NCBI GenBank assembly: GCA_018239845.1
Contig: JAFEGO010000015.1
Coordinates: 1-39,075 of the forward strand
Reading direction: 5' to 3'
Length of the DNA: 39,075 nucleotides
From: Verrucomicrobiota bacterium
Lineage (GTDB): Bacteria; Verrucomicrobiota; Verrucomicrobiia; Opitutales; Opitutaceae
Under the pieces are notes generated by a model. The model was not told where the DNA came from. It saw only the letters and a list, made by a program, of their open reading frames with translations, and did no database searches. Below are positions 8,530 through 16,561 of this stretch, one piece after another; within the stretch, counting starts at the first letter, position 1; each line of letters opens with the position of its first letter. The translations under genes were made by a program, and so were the position numbers.

Positions 8530-8599
8530 GCGGATTTCAATCCCCGCCAGCGCAGCGGGGATATGGCGCACTGCACGGAAAACCCTGTAAGAAATCCGC
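8530..8599. other. Nested inverted repeats upstream of the ECF sigma gene
   Basis: Perfect 9-bp arms GCGGATTTC (8530-8538) and GAAATCCGC (8591-8599) enclose a second hairpin, ATCCCCGC (8540-8547), 7-base loop, GCGGGGAT (8555-8562). A further GCCGGAGCGGC hairpin overlaps the right arm. The structure ends about 20 bases before the sigma factor start. It could be a folded leader, a protein-binding site or a decayed REP-type repeat. Confidence 0.5.
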
Positions 8600-8621
8600 C
8601 GGAGCGGCGACTAATGGAGGT

Positions 8622-9152
8622 GTGAGGTCCGACATCGATCACACCGTGCAGTTCAAGGCTTGGCTCGAGGAGCACCGCGGCATCCTCGTGAAGGTGGAGC
8701 GCGCGTATGCGGCGACGGCGGCGGACCAGGCGGACCTGCAGCAGGAACTGAAGCTGCAGCTCTGGATCTCCCTGCGAAATTACTCCGGGCAGGCCAAGGC
8801 CTCGACCTGGATCTACCGCGTGTGTCTCAACACCGCGATGACGTGGCGGCGCGGCACGGCGCGACGTGAGGCACGGATCGAGGTCGGCGCGGATCTGGAT
8901 CGGACGGGCGACGAAGCGGCCTCGCCCGCGCAGCAGGCGGATGACCGCGAGATGCTGGAGCAACTTTACGCCGCGATCCACGCGCTGCCGGAGGCGGACC
9001 GCGCGCTGATTCTCCTGGCCTTAGACGGGCTGGCTTACCGCGAGATCGCGGAGATCACGGGCTTGAAGGAAAACCATGTCGGAGTGGCGCTGTCGCGGGC
9101 CCGGCAGCGCCTCGCCGCGCAGATGAAAGGAGTCATCGATGAACTGGAATGA
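8622..9152 (+). CDS. ECF-type RNA polymerase sigma factor
   Basis: 176-residue sigma-70 family protein. Region 2 (about residues 10-75) includes ADLQQELKLQLWISL and ASTWIYRVCLNTAMTW. Region 4 (about 120-170) includes ALPEADRALILLALDGLAYREIAEITGLKENHVGVALSRAR, a normal ECF helix-turn-helix; quoted here only to mark its extent, its key parts are LPEADRALI and YREIAEITGL. The start is uncertain. GTG at 8622 has GGAGG only one base upstream, which is too close; GTG at 8646 would remove eight residues. The downstream membrane protein gene overlaps it by 14 bases and may encode its regulator. Confidence 0.88.
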   Translation: MRSDIDHTVQFKAWLEEHRGILVKVERAYAATAADQADLQQELKLQLWISLRNYSGQAKASTWIYRVCLNTAMTWRRGTARREARIEVGADLDRTGDEAASPAQQADDREMLEQLYAAIHALPEADRALILLALDGLAYREIAEITGLKENHVGVALSRARQRLAAQMKGVIDELE

Positions 9153-9756
9153 TTACGAAGCCGTCTGGAAACGGCAGCCTCTGCCGAAAGGTGCCGAGGC
9201 GGACGTCAGCGAACTCAGGCGGAGCTTTGAAACCAAGAGCCGCAAGCTCGAGGCAACGATCCGCGTGCGGGATTACACGGAGGCGGGCGCCGGGTTGGTG
9301 GTGACCGTGGCGTGTGGCTTTATCTGGGCCAAGCACGGTTCCTCGTGGTGGCCGATGGGGCTGATCATGGCCCTGATGCTCGGGTTGTCCGGGGTTTTTA
9401 TCCGCGAGCGCCTGATGGCGCGCCGTTGGCGGGTGGGCCCGGCCGCCTCGTTGCTGGCGAAGGTCGAAGCCGACCTGGCGGTCATGCGACGGCAGTGCCG
9501 GTTGGCGGAAAAAGTATGGCTCTGGTATCTCGCGCCCGGGGTCGCCGCGCTGGCGATCCATCTGTGCCTGGTCGTGCGCGACGCGGCCCCTGGAAGCGTG
9601 CAGCGGGATCCGTGGCTGCTGACGGGCAGGATTTTTTTTTACCTCTCTGTGATTCTGTTCACTTGGTGGATAAACTGGCGGACCCTGCGCCGCCGCCTGC
9701 GGCCGCGGCTGGCGGAGCTGGAAAAACTGCGGGACGAACTGCGGGCGGAGGCCTGA
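9139..9756 (+). CDS. Membrane protein co-transcribed with the ECF sigma factor
   Basis: 205-residue protein starting MNWNDYEAVWKRQPLP. It has an N-terminal soluble region (to about residue 45) and paired hydrophobic segments (AGLVVTVACGFIWA and GLIMALMLGLSGVFI). Two more segments follow (WYLAPGVAALAIHLCLVV and IFFYLSVILFTWWINW), and the end is an Arg/Glu-rich tail. Its start overlaps the sigma factor gene by 14 bases, so translation is probably coupled. Position and topology fit a membrane regulator of the sigma factor, but it lacks a recognisable anti-sigma zinc motif, so anti-sigma function is inference. It ends exactly one base before the convergent TonB-domain gene. Confidence 0.75.
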   Translation: MNWNDYEAVWKRQPLPKGAEADVSELRRSFETKSRKLEATIRVRDYTEAGAGLVVTVACGFIWAKHGSSWWPMGLIMALMLGLSGVFIRERLMARRWRVGPAASLLAKVEADLAVMRRQCRLAEKVWLWYLAPGVAALAIHLCLVVRDAAPGSVQRDPWLLTGRIFFYLSVILFTWWINWRTLRRRLRPRLAELEKLRDELRAEA

Positions 9757-10134
9757 CTAGTTCAGGCCGAAGGCGATCGTCTGTCGCATGCGGGACTCCA
9801 CGGGCCGGCCCGCCTTGAGGGCGGGGGCGAACCGCCACTGCAGCACGGCGGACACGGCGGCCTCCGACAGCCTGGCATCGGGTGATGCAATCGCCCGGGC
9901 GGAGGAGACGGTGCCCGTGGCCGAGATGACAAACTCCACCGTGACGGTGCCGGTGACACCTTCCTCGCGCGCCGCCGGCGGATAGACCGGGTCGATCTTG
10001 CTGGTCTGCCGGGGCGGTCGGTCGTCCACGTGCATCTCCAGTCCATTGTCCGACTGGGCTTGGGGCATGGAGCCGTTGGACGCGCATCCGGCCAGCAGGA
10101 GGAGGGAAGCGGTGAACAGGAGGGGAGTGCGCAT
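9757..10134 (-). CDS. TonB C-terminal domain lipoprotein
   Basis: 125-residue protein with a lipobox (LLLLAGC, lipidation at Cys17), a short linker, and a TonB C-terminal domain. Domain markers are KIDPVYPPAAREEGVTGTV, then VVSAVLQWRF-like sequence (AVSAVLQWRFAPALKAG) and RMRQTIAFGLN at the end. It lacks the transmembrane anchor and long Pro-rich linker of energy-transducing TonB. It is therefore more likely a periplasmic or outer-membrane TonB-domain protein, as is common in Verrucomicrobia and Bacteroidota. It lies 23 bases after the beta-mannosidase gene on the same strand, and may be the last gene of that operon. Confidence 0.85.
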   Translation of the reverse strand: MRTPLLFTASLLLLAGCASNGSMPQAQSDNGLEMHVDDRPPRQTSKIDPVYPPAAREEGVTGTVTVEFVISATGTVSSARAIASPDARLSEAAVSAVLQWRFAPALKAGRPVESRMRQTIAFGLN

Positions 10135-10157
10135 AGGGATGGGTGGAGGGTTGAGCC

Positions 10158-12659
10158 TTAGTACGTATCGGCGAGCGATTGTTTGCGAAGAAGTTTCGCA
10201 AGGGCGGCCTTGGTCACGGGCTGGGCAAACTCCACGAGGACTTCCTTTTTCTCGCGGGGGTAGAGCTCGAAGTAGTTGTCGCTGCTCTGGTGGGCGAGGC
10301 CGGGGAACTCGAAGGCGAAACGGTGCTGGAAGACCGGCGACTGGAAGGTCAGCAGCGCCTTTTGCGGCGTGAGGAGGCGGATGGTGGTCTCGGTTTCGGC
10401 CTTGGGCAGGTCGATGAAGCGCGGCGGGGTGAGGAAGACCGTTTCCTCGCTCACGCGGCGGCCGTCGATTTCGAGGGCGATGCGGAGGTAGAGGTGATCG
10501 CGGCCGTGGGTGGCGAGGGGCTTGGCGAGATCGAGCGTCTGCTGGCGCACGGCCTGACCGTAGCGGAGGCGGACGTTTTTCTTGCCCGACTGCACAATGC
10601 GGCCGTCCACGTGGAAGAGATCCCAGAGGAGGACGCCGGCGGCGGGCGCGGGGGCGTCGTACACGGTGTGGAGGTGGACCTCGCGCACGGTGGTGCGGCG
10701 GTAGTTGCCGATGATCGCGGTCTCGGTGCCGGGCACGTGGGCGCTGATGAGCGCGGGGGCGAAGAAGCGGCGGGCGATGTGCTGCAGGGCCTTCCAGCGG
10801 CCGGTGTGCTCGATGGAGCTCCAGGAGGCGACGGGCCAGCAGTCGTTGAGCTGCCAGTAAAGCGCGCCCATGCACACGGGCATGATGCGGCGGTAGTGCT
10901 CGACGCCGGTCTGCATGCAATGTGCCTGGTTGAGCTGCGAGAGGTAGATGAGCGCGTCCTGACCCTTGGGGAACCGGTAGAGGCGCGAGACGTAGTCGAG
11001 GATGATCTGATTGCCCGCGGTGTTCTTCTGGTGGTTCTCCATCACGGGGCCGAAGACATTGTTGTCGCCAGCGGGGGCGAAGGTGGCCTGCGTCTCGGGC
11101 GAGGCGTAGCTTTGCATCCCAAATTCCGATACAAAGCGGAAGCGCCACTTCTCGTAGTCCTTCACCGGGTGGCGGGCGTGCCAGACATCCCAGTAATGGG
11201 TGTCGCCCGTCTTTTCGCCGAGCGACTTGTCGGTGTAGTCGTTGCTGTGGCCGGGGCCGCGGCTGGGCGAGGTCGGCCAGTAGGGCGTGACGGCGTCGTG
11301 CGTGGCGACGGCGGCGGGGAGGATCTTATGGAAGAGGGCGTCGTAGTTGCGGCGGAGTTTTTTGTCCTTTTTGAGCGCGTCCCAGTTGAGGGTCTCGATC
11401 TCGTTGTTGCCGCACCAGAGGGCGAGGCTCGCGCGATGGCGGATGCGCCGGATGTTGTGCGCGGCTTCGACCGCCACGCTGTCGAGAAAGGCGCGGTCGC
11501 CGGGGTAGAGCGTGCAGGCAAACATGAAATCCTGCCAGACGAGCAGGCCGAGCTCGTCGCAGACGTCGTAAAATTCCTCGCTCTCGTAGAGGCCGCCGCC
11601 CCAGACGCGCATCATGTTCATGTGGGCACGCACGGCGGAGCTGAGGTCGCGCTCGTAGTCGGCCCGGGTGAGGCCGGCGACGAAGCTATGCGCGGGAATC
11701 CAGTTGGCGCCCTTGGCGAAGATCAGGCGGCCGTTGACGACGAACTGGAAGGACTCGCCCCACTTGTCCTTGGAGCGGTCGAGCACGATGGTGCGCAGGC
11801 CGATGCGGCGCGACCAGCGGCCGAACTCGCGGCCCGCGCGGTCAAACGCGCACACGTCCACTGTGTAAAGCGGCTGGGCGCCGTGGTCGTTGGGCCACCA
11901 GAGCTGGGGATTTTCGATTTTCGATTGAAGATCTTTGATCGGGCCGGTGACGACGGCGACGACCTGGTCGTCGAGGGAGACGGTGACGGCGTAGGTGACG
12001 GTGGGATCGGGGCGGGCGAGCTCGGGGGCGAAGGCGAGCGTGACACTGCCGTCGCGCGCGTGCGTCTGCGTGACCCGCACGGAGTCGAGGCGGTGGGCGC
12101 TCCAGGCTTCGAGGCGGAGATCGCGCCAGAGCCCGGCGGTGACGAAGCGCGGACCCCAATCCCAGCCAAACTGGCACTGCTCCTTGCGGAAGACGGAGCA
12201 GCGGCCGACGGAGTCGTTGAACTCCTTGGGCTGGTGCTCGGGGCGGGTTTTGGGGAGCGCGCGGCCGGCGCTGGCGAAGACGAAGCGCAGCTCGTTGCGA
12301 CCGGCGCGGAGGCGGGATTTTACGTTCCACCGCCAGCTGATGAACATGTTGTCGGTGCGGGCGAGTTCGCGGCCGTTGAGATAGACCGTGGCGAGGGTGT
12401 CGAGACCGTCGCAGACGAGGTCCACGGTGTCCTCGGCGAGGGCGGCGGCGGGGACGTTGAAAGTGGCGGCGTACTCCCAGTCGCGGTGCTCGATCCACTG
12501 GAGGTCGAGCTCGTTGGTGCCGTAAAACGGATCGGGGATCAGCCCATGGCGGAGCAGGTCGCGGTGGACGCAGCCGGGCACGGTGGCGGAGCGCCAGGCG
12601 GATTGCTTGGTGGCGTCGCGGAATTTCCAGGCGACGGGGGCGAGGGGCAGGGTGAACAT
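10158..12659 (-). CDS. Beta-mannosidase, glycoside hydrolase family 2
   Basis: 833-residue GH2 enzyme hydrolysing terminal beta-mannosides. The N-terminal jelly-roll sugar-binding domain (VPGCVHRDLLRHGLIPDPF, LVCDGLDTLATVYLNG) is typical of beta-mannosidases. The TIM barrel follows: WGGGLYESEEFYDVCDELGL, the acid/base Glu420 in WCGNNEIE, and the nucleophile Glu512 in FVSEFGMQSY. The C-terminal beta domains complete the fold. No signal peptide is visible at MFTLPLAPVAW, so it is probably cytoplasmic. It follows the BadF-type kinase gene by 25 bases. An AATCGAAAATC-type repeat is embedded at 11908-11926. Beta-mannosidase is favoured over beta-galactosidase by the N-terminal motifs. Confidence 0.9.
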   Translation of the reverse strand: MFTLPLAPVAWKFRDATKQSAWRSATVPGCVHRDLLRHGLIPDPFYGTNELDLQWIEHRDWEYAATFNVPAAALAEDTVDLVCDGLDTLATVYLNGRELARTDNMFISWRWNVKSRLRAGRNELRFVFASAGRALPKTRPEHQPKEFNDSVGRCSVFRKEQCQFGWDWGPRFVTAGLWRDLRLEAWSAHRLDSVRVTQTHARDGSVTLAFAPELARPDPTVTYAVTVSLDDQVVAVVTGPIKDLQSKIENPQLWWPNDHGAQPLYTVDVCAFDRAGREFGRWSRRIGLRTIVLDRSKDKWGESFQFVVNGRLIFAKGANWIPAHSFVAGLTRADYERDLSSAVRAHMNMMRVWGGGLYESEEFYDVCDELGLLVWQDFMFACTLYPGDRAFLDSVAVEAAHNIRRIRHRASLALWCGNNEIETLNWDALKKDKKLRRNYDALFHKILPAAVATHDAVTPYWPTSPSRGPGHSNDYTDKSLGEKTGDTHYWDVWHARHPVKDYEKWRFRFVSEFGMQSYASPETQATFAPAGDNNVFGPVMENHQKNTAGNQIILDYVSRLYRFPKGQDALIYLSQLNQAHCMQTGVEHYRRIMPVCMGALYWQLNDCWPVASWSSIEHTGRWKALQHIARRFFAPALISAHVPGTETAIIGNYRRTTVREVHLHTVYDAPAPAAGVLLWDLFHVDGRIVQSGKKNVRLRYGQAVRQQTLDLAKPLATHGRDHLYLRIALEIDGRRVSEETVFLTPPRFIDLPKAETETTIRLLTPQKALLTFQSPVFQHRFAFEFPGLAHQSSDNYFELYPREKKEVLVEFAQPVTKAALAKLLRKQSLADTY
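11908..11926. repeat. AATCGAAAATC repeat unit inside the beta-mannosidase gene
   Basis: Nineteen bases that match 18 of 19 with the minus-strand complement of the repeat at 28868-28886. In the beta-mannosidase it encodes SKIENP, which merges into the conserved NPQLWWP motif. Confidence 0.55.
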
Positions 12660-12684
12660 GACAGGTTAAGAAAGGTTGAAGCGA

Positions 12685-13575
12685 TCAGTGCCGGGCGAGC
12701 ATGCGGCGCACGCCCTCGATGGGCGCGGCGGTGATCGGGACGAGCGGCAGCGGGGTGCGCGGGGCGAAGGCCTGAAGCACGACGGCGTGCGTGAGGATCG
12801 GGCCGCTCAGGCCGGTGGGCACGGTGTCGAGCGGCATGCCGGGGAAGAGCTGGCTGGCGACGCGCGTGGCGAGGGCGAAAAGTTCGCCGACGGAATCGAG
12901 CACGACCTGGTGCGCGGTGAGGTCGCCCTCGCTCGCGAGGTGGAGCACGGCGGGCGCGAGGGCGGCGATCTTCTGGTTGGCCGCCGGGTGGGCGTAGAAG
13001 AAGCGCGTGACCTCGGGGGCGTCGCGATGGCCGCTGTGGTCGCGCACGATGGTGCTGAGGCGCGAGGCGGGTTGCCAGCCCTGGAGCTCGAGCAGGGCGC
13101 GGGCGATGGCGCGGCGGCCGAGGTCGTAGCCGCTGCCCGGATCGCCGAAGCGCCAGCCGAGGCCGCCGGCGTAGTGGATTTCCAACGACGTGGAGCGGGC
13201 CGCGACAAAGGAGCCGGTGCCCGCGTGCAGGACGAGGCCGGGCGCGCCGTCGGTCGCGAGCTCGAGGACGGGCAGGGAATCATTGGTGGCGACGACGCGG
13301 CCGAACTCCGGGCCGAGGCCGGCGGCAAACGGTTGCCAGAAAGGCCGGCTGCCCGCCATGCAGAGCAAGGTGGTGGAGACGGGCGCAGGGCTGGCGGCGA
13401 GCATCTGGCGCAGGCCGTCGAGCATGACGGCGCGCACGGTGTCGGCGTCGGTGACGTTGGGGTTGCAGCCCGGGCCGAGGTGGCGGGCGATGATGCCGCC
13501 CGCGGAGTCGGTCAGGATGAACTCGGTCTTGGTGCCGCCGCCGTCGACGCCGATTTTGCAGGATGAGGTGCCCAC
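12685..13575 (-). CDS. BadF/BadG-type ATPase, N-acetylglucosamine kinase-like
   Basis: About 296 residues of the ASKHA-fold BadF/BadG/BcrA/BcrD family. The phosphate-1 motif (IGVDGGGTKTE) is at the N-terminus, a phosphate-2-like GTGSFVAAR follows, and GGLGWRFGDPGSGYDLGRRA is a hallmark of the N-acetylglucosamine kinase branch. It most likely phosphorylates an amino sugar. The frame extends upstream into the SIS gene, but the family begins a few residues before GVDGGG. GTG at 13575 (or at 13584) is therefore the plausible start. Both lie within the ACGGAA-type repeat at 13567-13594. It lies between the SIS gene (68 bases upstream) and the beta-mannosidase gene. Confidence 0.85.
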   Translation of the reverse strand: MGTSSCKIGVDGGGTKTEFILTDSAGGIIARHLGPGCNPNVTDADTVRAVMLDGLRQMLAASPAPVSTTLLCMAGSRPFWQPFAAGLGPEFGRVVATNDSLPVLELATDGAPGLVLHAGTGSFVAARSTSLEIHYAGGLGWRFGDPGSGYDLGRRAIARALLELQGWQPASRLSTIVRDHSGHRDAPEVTRFFYAHPAANQKIAALAPAVLHLASEGDLTAHQVVLDSVGELFALATRVASQLFPGMPLDTVPTGLSGPILTHAVVLQAFAPRTPLPLVPITAAPIEGVRRMLARH

Positions 13576-13594
13576 GGCAGACACGGAAAACAGG
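13567..13594. repeat. ACGGAA-type repeat overlapping the kinase start
   Basis: Plus-strand GGTGCCCACGGCAGACACGG then AAAACAGG, a shorter variant of the repeat at 6995-7028. Shared blocks are GCCCACGG and GACACGGAAAA. The CAC within CCCACGG is the complement of the GTG start codon of the kinase gene. Confidence 0.5.
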
Positions 13595-13643
13595 GAACGC
13601 CGGAAGCCCAAGCCGAAAGGTGGCTCAAGCGGTTGAACGCGGT

Positions 13644-14378
13644 TTAGGCGAGCTGGCGGCTGAGGCGGTGCCGGTAGGGGGCGCCAACTGTTCGATTGTG
13701 TTCGATTGCGCCGGGGATGTTCTGGCTGCGGAGGACGGGGAGCGGATGGTGGTTGTCCCGAAGCCACTCCATGGTGGAGAGCATGAGCCAGTTGAGAAGC
13801 GAGGCGCCGATGAAGGTGCTGGTGGGGCCGGTGGCGATGTCGGGGGTGAGGGGCATCAGCGTGTCACCGGGGACGCCGAGGTTGTCGAGGGTGTGGTCGG
13901 CAAGGGCGTGGAGGTTTTTGCCGCCGGGGTGGACGGTCTTCGCGGTGGAGGACATCGCGAGCGAGCAAAGGCCGACGACGACGCAGCCTTTTTTCTTCGC
14001 ATGGAGGGCGACCTCGAGCGGGGCGGAGTTTTTGCCGGAGTTGGAGATGACGATGACGACCTCGCCCGGGCGCAGCTCGTACTGGCGGTCGTAACGCTCG
14101 ACGAGCGCGGTACCGTAGCCGACGAGATTCTCGATGAAGCCGGAGGTGGGATCCTGGATGCTGGAGAGGCAGACGAGGCCGCCGGCGCGGCCGACGATTT
14201 CGCGGGCGATGATCTCGCTGTGGCCGGAGCCGAAGGTGTGGATGACCTCGCCGCGGGCGACACTGGCGCCGAGGATGGGCGCGAGCCGGGCGATGACCGG
14301 GGCGTTTTTCTCACGGGCCTCGGCGAGGAGCGCGAGCGTGCGGTCGTAGTAGGCGGAGGCGAGGGGCGACAGGGACAT
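13644..14378 (-). CDS. SIS-domain sugar-phosphate protein
   Basis: 244-residue SIS protein (sugar isomerase fold). Its phosphosugar-binding signatures are FGSGHSEIIAREI and VIVISNSGKNSAPLEVAL. A conserved GVPGDTLMPL / ATGPTSTFIGA region near the C-terminus matches a bacterial SIS family of about 245 residues, often found next to BadF-type kinases. I chose ATG at 14378 over TTG at 14408. It is the first of four same-strand genes (SIS, kinase, beta-mannosidase, TonB-domain protein). Together with the kinase it may process a phosphorylated amino sugar. Isomerase versus etherase activity cannot be decided from sequence. Confidence 0.85.
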   Translation of the reverse strand: MSLSPLASAYYDRTLALLAEAREKNAPVIARLAPILGASVARGEVIHTFGSGHSEIIAREIVGRAGGLVCLSSIQDPTSGFIENLVGYGTALVERYDRQYELRPGEVVIVISNSGKNSAPLEVALHAKKKGCVVVGLCSLAMSSTAKTVHPGGKNLHALADHTLDNLGVPGDTLMPLTPDIATGPTSTFIGASLLNWLMLSTMEWLRDNHHPLPVLRSQNIPGAIEHNRTVGAPYRHRLSRQLA

Positions 14379-14557
14379 GCCGGAGGAAATGAAGGATGCG
14401 GCGGGCAAGGGGAAGCGGGAAACGCGGGGCTGGCCGCAGAGGATGAGCGCGGCGGTTGCGCGGGAAATCGTACTAATTTATTGCGACGAGAGGCGTGATG
14501 CCATGGTGTGGGGCGCGTTACCCCGCTTCACCCCAAAAACCCAAGTTCCAGCTTTGC

Positions 14558-16540
14558 ATGAAATCGCTGTTCCCTGTCCGGTCGGTCCGCCATGTCGTAA
14601 TTGCGCTGTCGCTGCTGTGCGGCGTCTCCGCCCTGCCCGCGGCGGATAAGCTGCCGCTCGAAACCTTCGCCAAGTTTCCGGCGATTTATCATCCCGTGAT
14701 TTCACGGGATGGAAGGACACTGTGCTATGGTGCTTATGTGGACACTCCCACCGGCGTGGATTGGGCCATGTTGTTCAAAGATATGGACGGCGGGAAAAAC
14801 TACGCGGTCGACAAGGGCGGGACGGCCATTTGGGTTTCGGAGGACCGGGTGGTGTACAGCTCTTACGGCATGGCCAGCATTGATCGTGACGGTAGAAATG
14901 AACGCGGCTTGCTGGGATATGCGCGTGAGCAAGACCTGAAGGATCAGCAACGGCTGAATGGTGGCGATATCATCTTCGACCGGTTCACCGGCGAGAAGGA
15001 AGGCCATGTGCTCATGACCGAATACGATCATCCGCCCAGCGGCGGAAGGTACGGCATCTATCTGTTTTACCCCAACGTGGTCGAGATGGACACGCGGACG
15101 GGCAAGTTTTTCAGTGTGTTGAAAAACCCCGGCAAGGTCGTCGGCTGGCTCTGCGATGGCACGGGGATGATCCGGGTGGGGGTGGAGTTTGACCAAGGCA
15201 TGACCCGGGTGGTTTTCCGTAACACGGAGAACGAAATGTGGCACGTGGCGGCGGGACTCGACTGGGCCAAACGTGGGATCCGTCCGCTGCATCTGAGCGC
15301 AGATGGCAAGTTGCTTTACCTCGGCATGGTCACCCCGGAGGGAAATTGGGGCGTCTACACCTACGATCTTACGAAGCAGAAGATGGGCGAGCTGATCCTG
15401 AGCCACAGCCGCTACGACATCCTGCCCTACGGATTCTCGGTTTCGCAGGACGGATTCTCATTGGACAGGTTGGTATTGGCGCCGAAGACGCGCGAGGTGT
15501 TAGGCGCCCAGTATGTGACGGATACGCCGAAGGTGGTTTGGTTCGATCCGCAATTTGCTCAGGTCCAGGCAGCGCTGGACCAGAATTTTCCCGGCCGCAT
15601 CAACACCATCGTGAGCATGAGCGACAATCTCCAGCGCCTGGTGGTGCTGTCCTGGACGGCGAACGACTTCGGGACTTACTACCTGTTTGATCTCGGCAAG
15701 AAGCAGCTCAAGCCGCTCTTCCAGCGTGCGCCATGGATCAAGCCTGAGTTGATGGCGGAGGTAAAACCCATCAGCTACAAGTCGCGCGACGGGCTGACCA
15801 TCCACGGCTACCTTACGCTGCCGCGCGGAGTGGAGCCGAAGAAACTGCCGTTGGTGGTGAACCCGCATGGCGGACCGTTTGTGCGGGATTCCTACGATCT
15901 CGACTTTGATCCGCAGTTTCTGGCGAGCCGGGGCTATGCCGTGCTGCAGATGAATTACCGCGGTTCGCCGGGCTTCGGAGAGGCCTTTTACAAAAAAGGG
16001 CAGCGCAACATCGGGCGCGGGATTCAAGATGACATCGAGGATGGCGCACGCTGGGCCATTGCGCAGGGTATCGCCGATCCCGGTCGCGTGGCCATCATGG
16101 GCGGCAGTTTTGGCGGCTACTCCGCTGCAATCCAACCCATGCGCTCGCCGGACCTTTATCGCTGTGCGATCAACATCGCGGGCGTCACCGACTGGAAGGC
16201 CCTCATGAAGTATGACAACGAGCGGGCGGCGGAGCGCAAGCAGGTGGAAACCGACGCCATCGGTGATCCGGTGACCGATGCGGCCGAGCTGGACGATATT
16301 TCGCCCGTCAACCACGCAGACAAGCTGCAGGTGCCGATGCTGCTCATCTACGGCAAGGACGACACGACCGTGCCCTACACTCAGTTCACCGCGCTAAAGG
16401 CGGCGCTGGACAAAGCGGGCAAACGCTACGAAGTGCTGACGCGCGCCAGCGAGCAGCACGGTTTCTCCAATATTAAAAACCGCGTGGAGATGTACAAGGC
16501 GATCGAGGCCTTCCTCGCGAAGAACATGGGCCCGAAGTGA
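14558..16540 (+). CDS. S9 (prolyl oligopeptidase) family serine peptidase, active form
   Basis: 660-residue secreted peptidase of the S9 family. A signal peptide (VVIALSLLCGVSALPAA) is followed by a beta-propeller-like region and the alpha/beta-hydrolase domain (from about residue 410). The catalytic triad is visible: Ser517 in GGSFGGYS, Asp602 in YGKDDTTVP, and His634 in SEQHGFSN. The oxyanion motif NPHGGP is intact. The ATG at 14558 places the signal peptide correctly; an upstream in-frame Met at 14495 would add an unlikely leader. It is a close paralogue of the gene at 17857. Likely role: cleavage of small peptides in the periplasm. Confidence 0.92.
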   Translation: MKSLFPVRSVRHVVIALSLLCGVSALPAADKLPLETFAKFPAIYHPVISRDGRTLCYGAYVDTPTGVDWAMLFKDMDGGKNYAVDKGGTAIWVSEDRVVYSSYGMASIDRDGRNERGLLGYAREQDLKDQQRLNGGDIIFDRFTGEKEGHVLMTEYDHPPSGGRYGIYLFYPNVVEMDTRTGKFFSVLKNPGKVVGWLCDGTGMIRVGVEFDQGMTRVVFRNTENEMWHVAAGLDWAKRGIRPLHLSADGKLLYLGMVTPEGNWGVYTYDLTKQKMGELILSHSRYDILPYGFSVSQDGFSLDRLVLAPKTREVLGAQYVTDTPKVVWFDPQFAQVQAALDQNFPGRINTIVSMSDNLQRLVVLSWTANDFGTYYLFDLGKKQLKPLFQRAPWIKPELMAEVKPISYKSRDGLTIHGYLTLPRGVEPKKLPLVVNPHGGPFVRDSYDLDFDPQFLASRGYAVLQMNYRGSPGFGEAFYKKGQRNIGRGIQDDIEDGARWAIAQGIADPGRVAIMGGSFGGYSAAIQPMRSPDLYRCAINIAGVTDWKALMKYDNERAAERKQVETDAIGDPVTDAAELDDISPVNHADKLQVPMLLIYGKDDTTVPYTQFTALKAALDKAGKRYEVLTRASEQHGFSNIKNRVEMYKAIEAFLAKNMGPK

Positions 16541-16561
16541 GGCGGGGCGCCGGCGCGCGGG

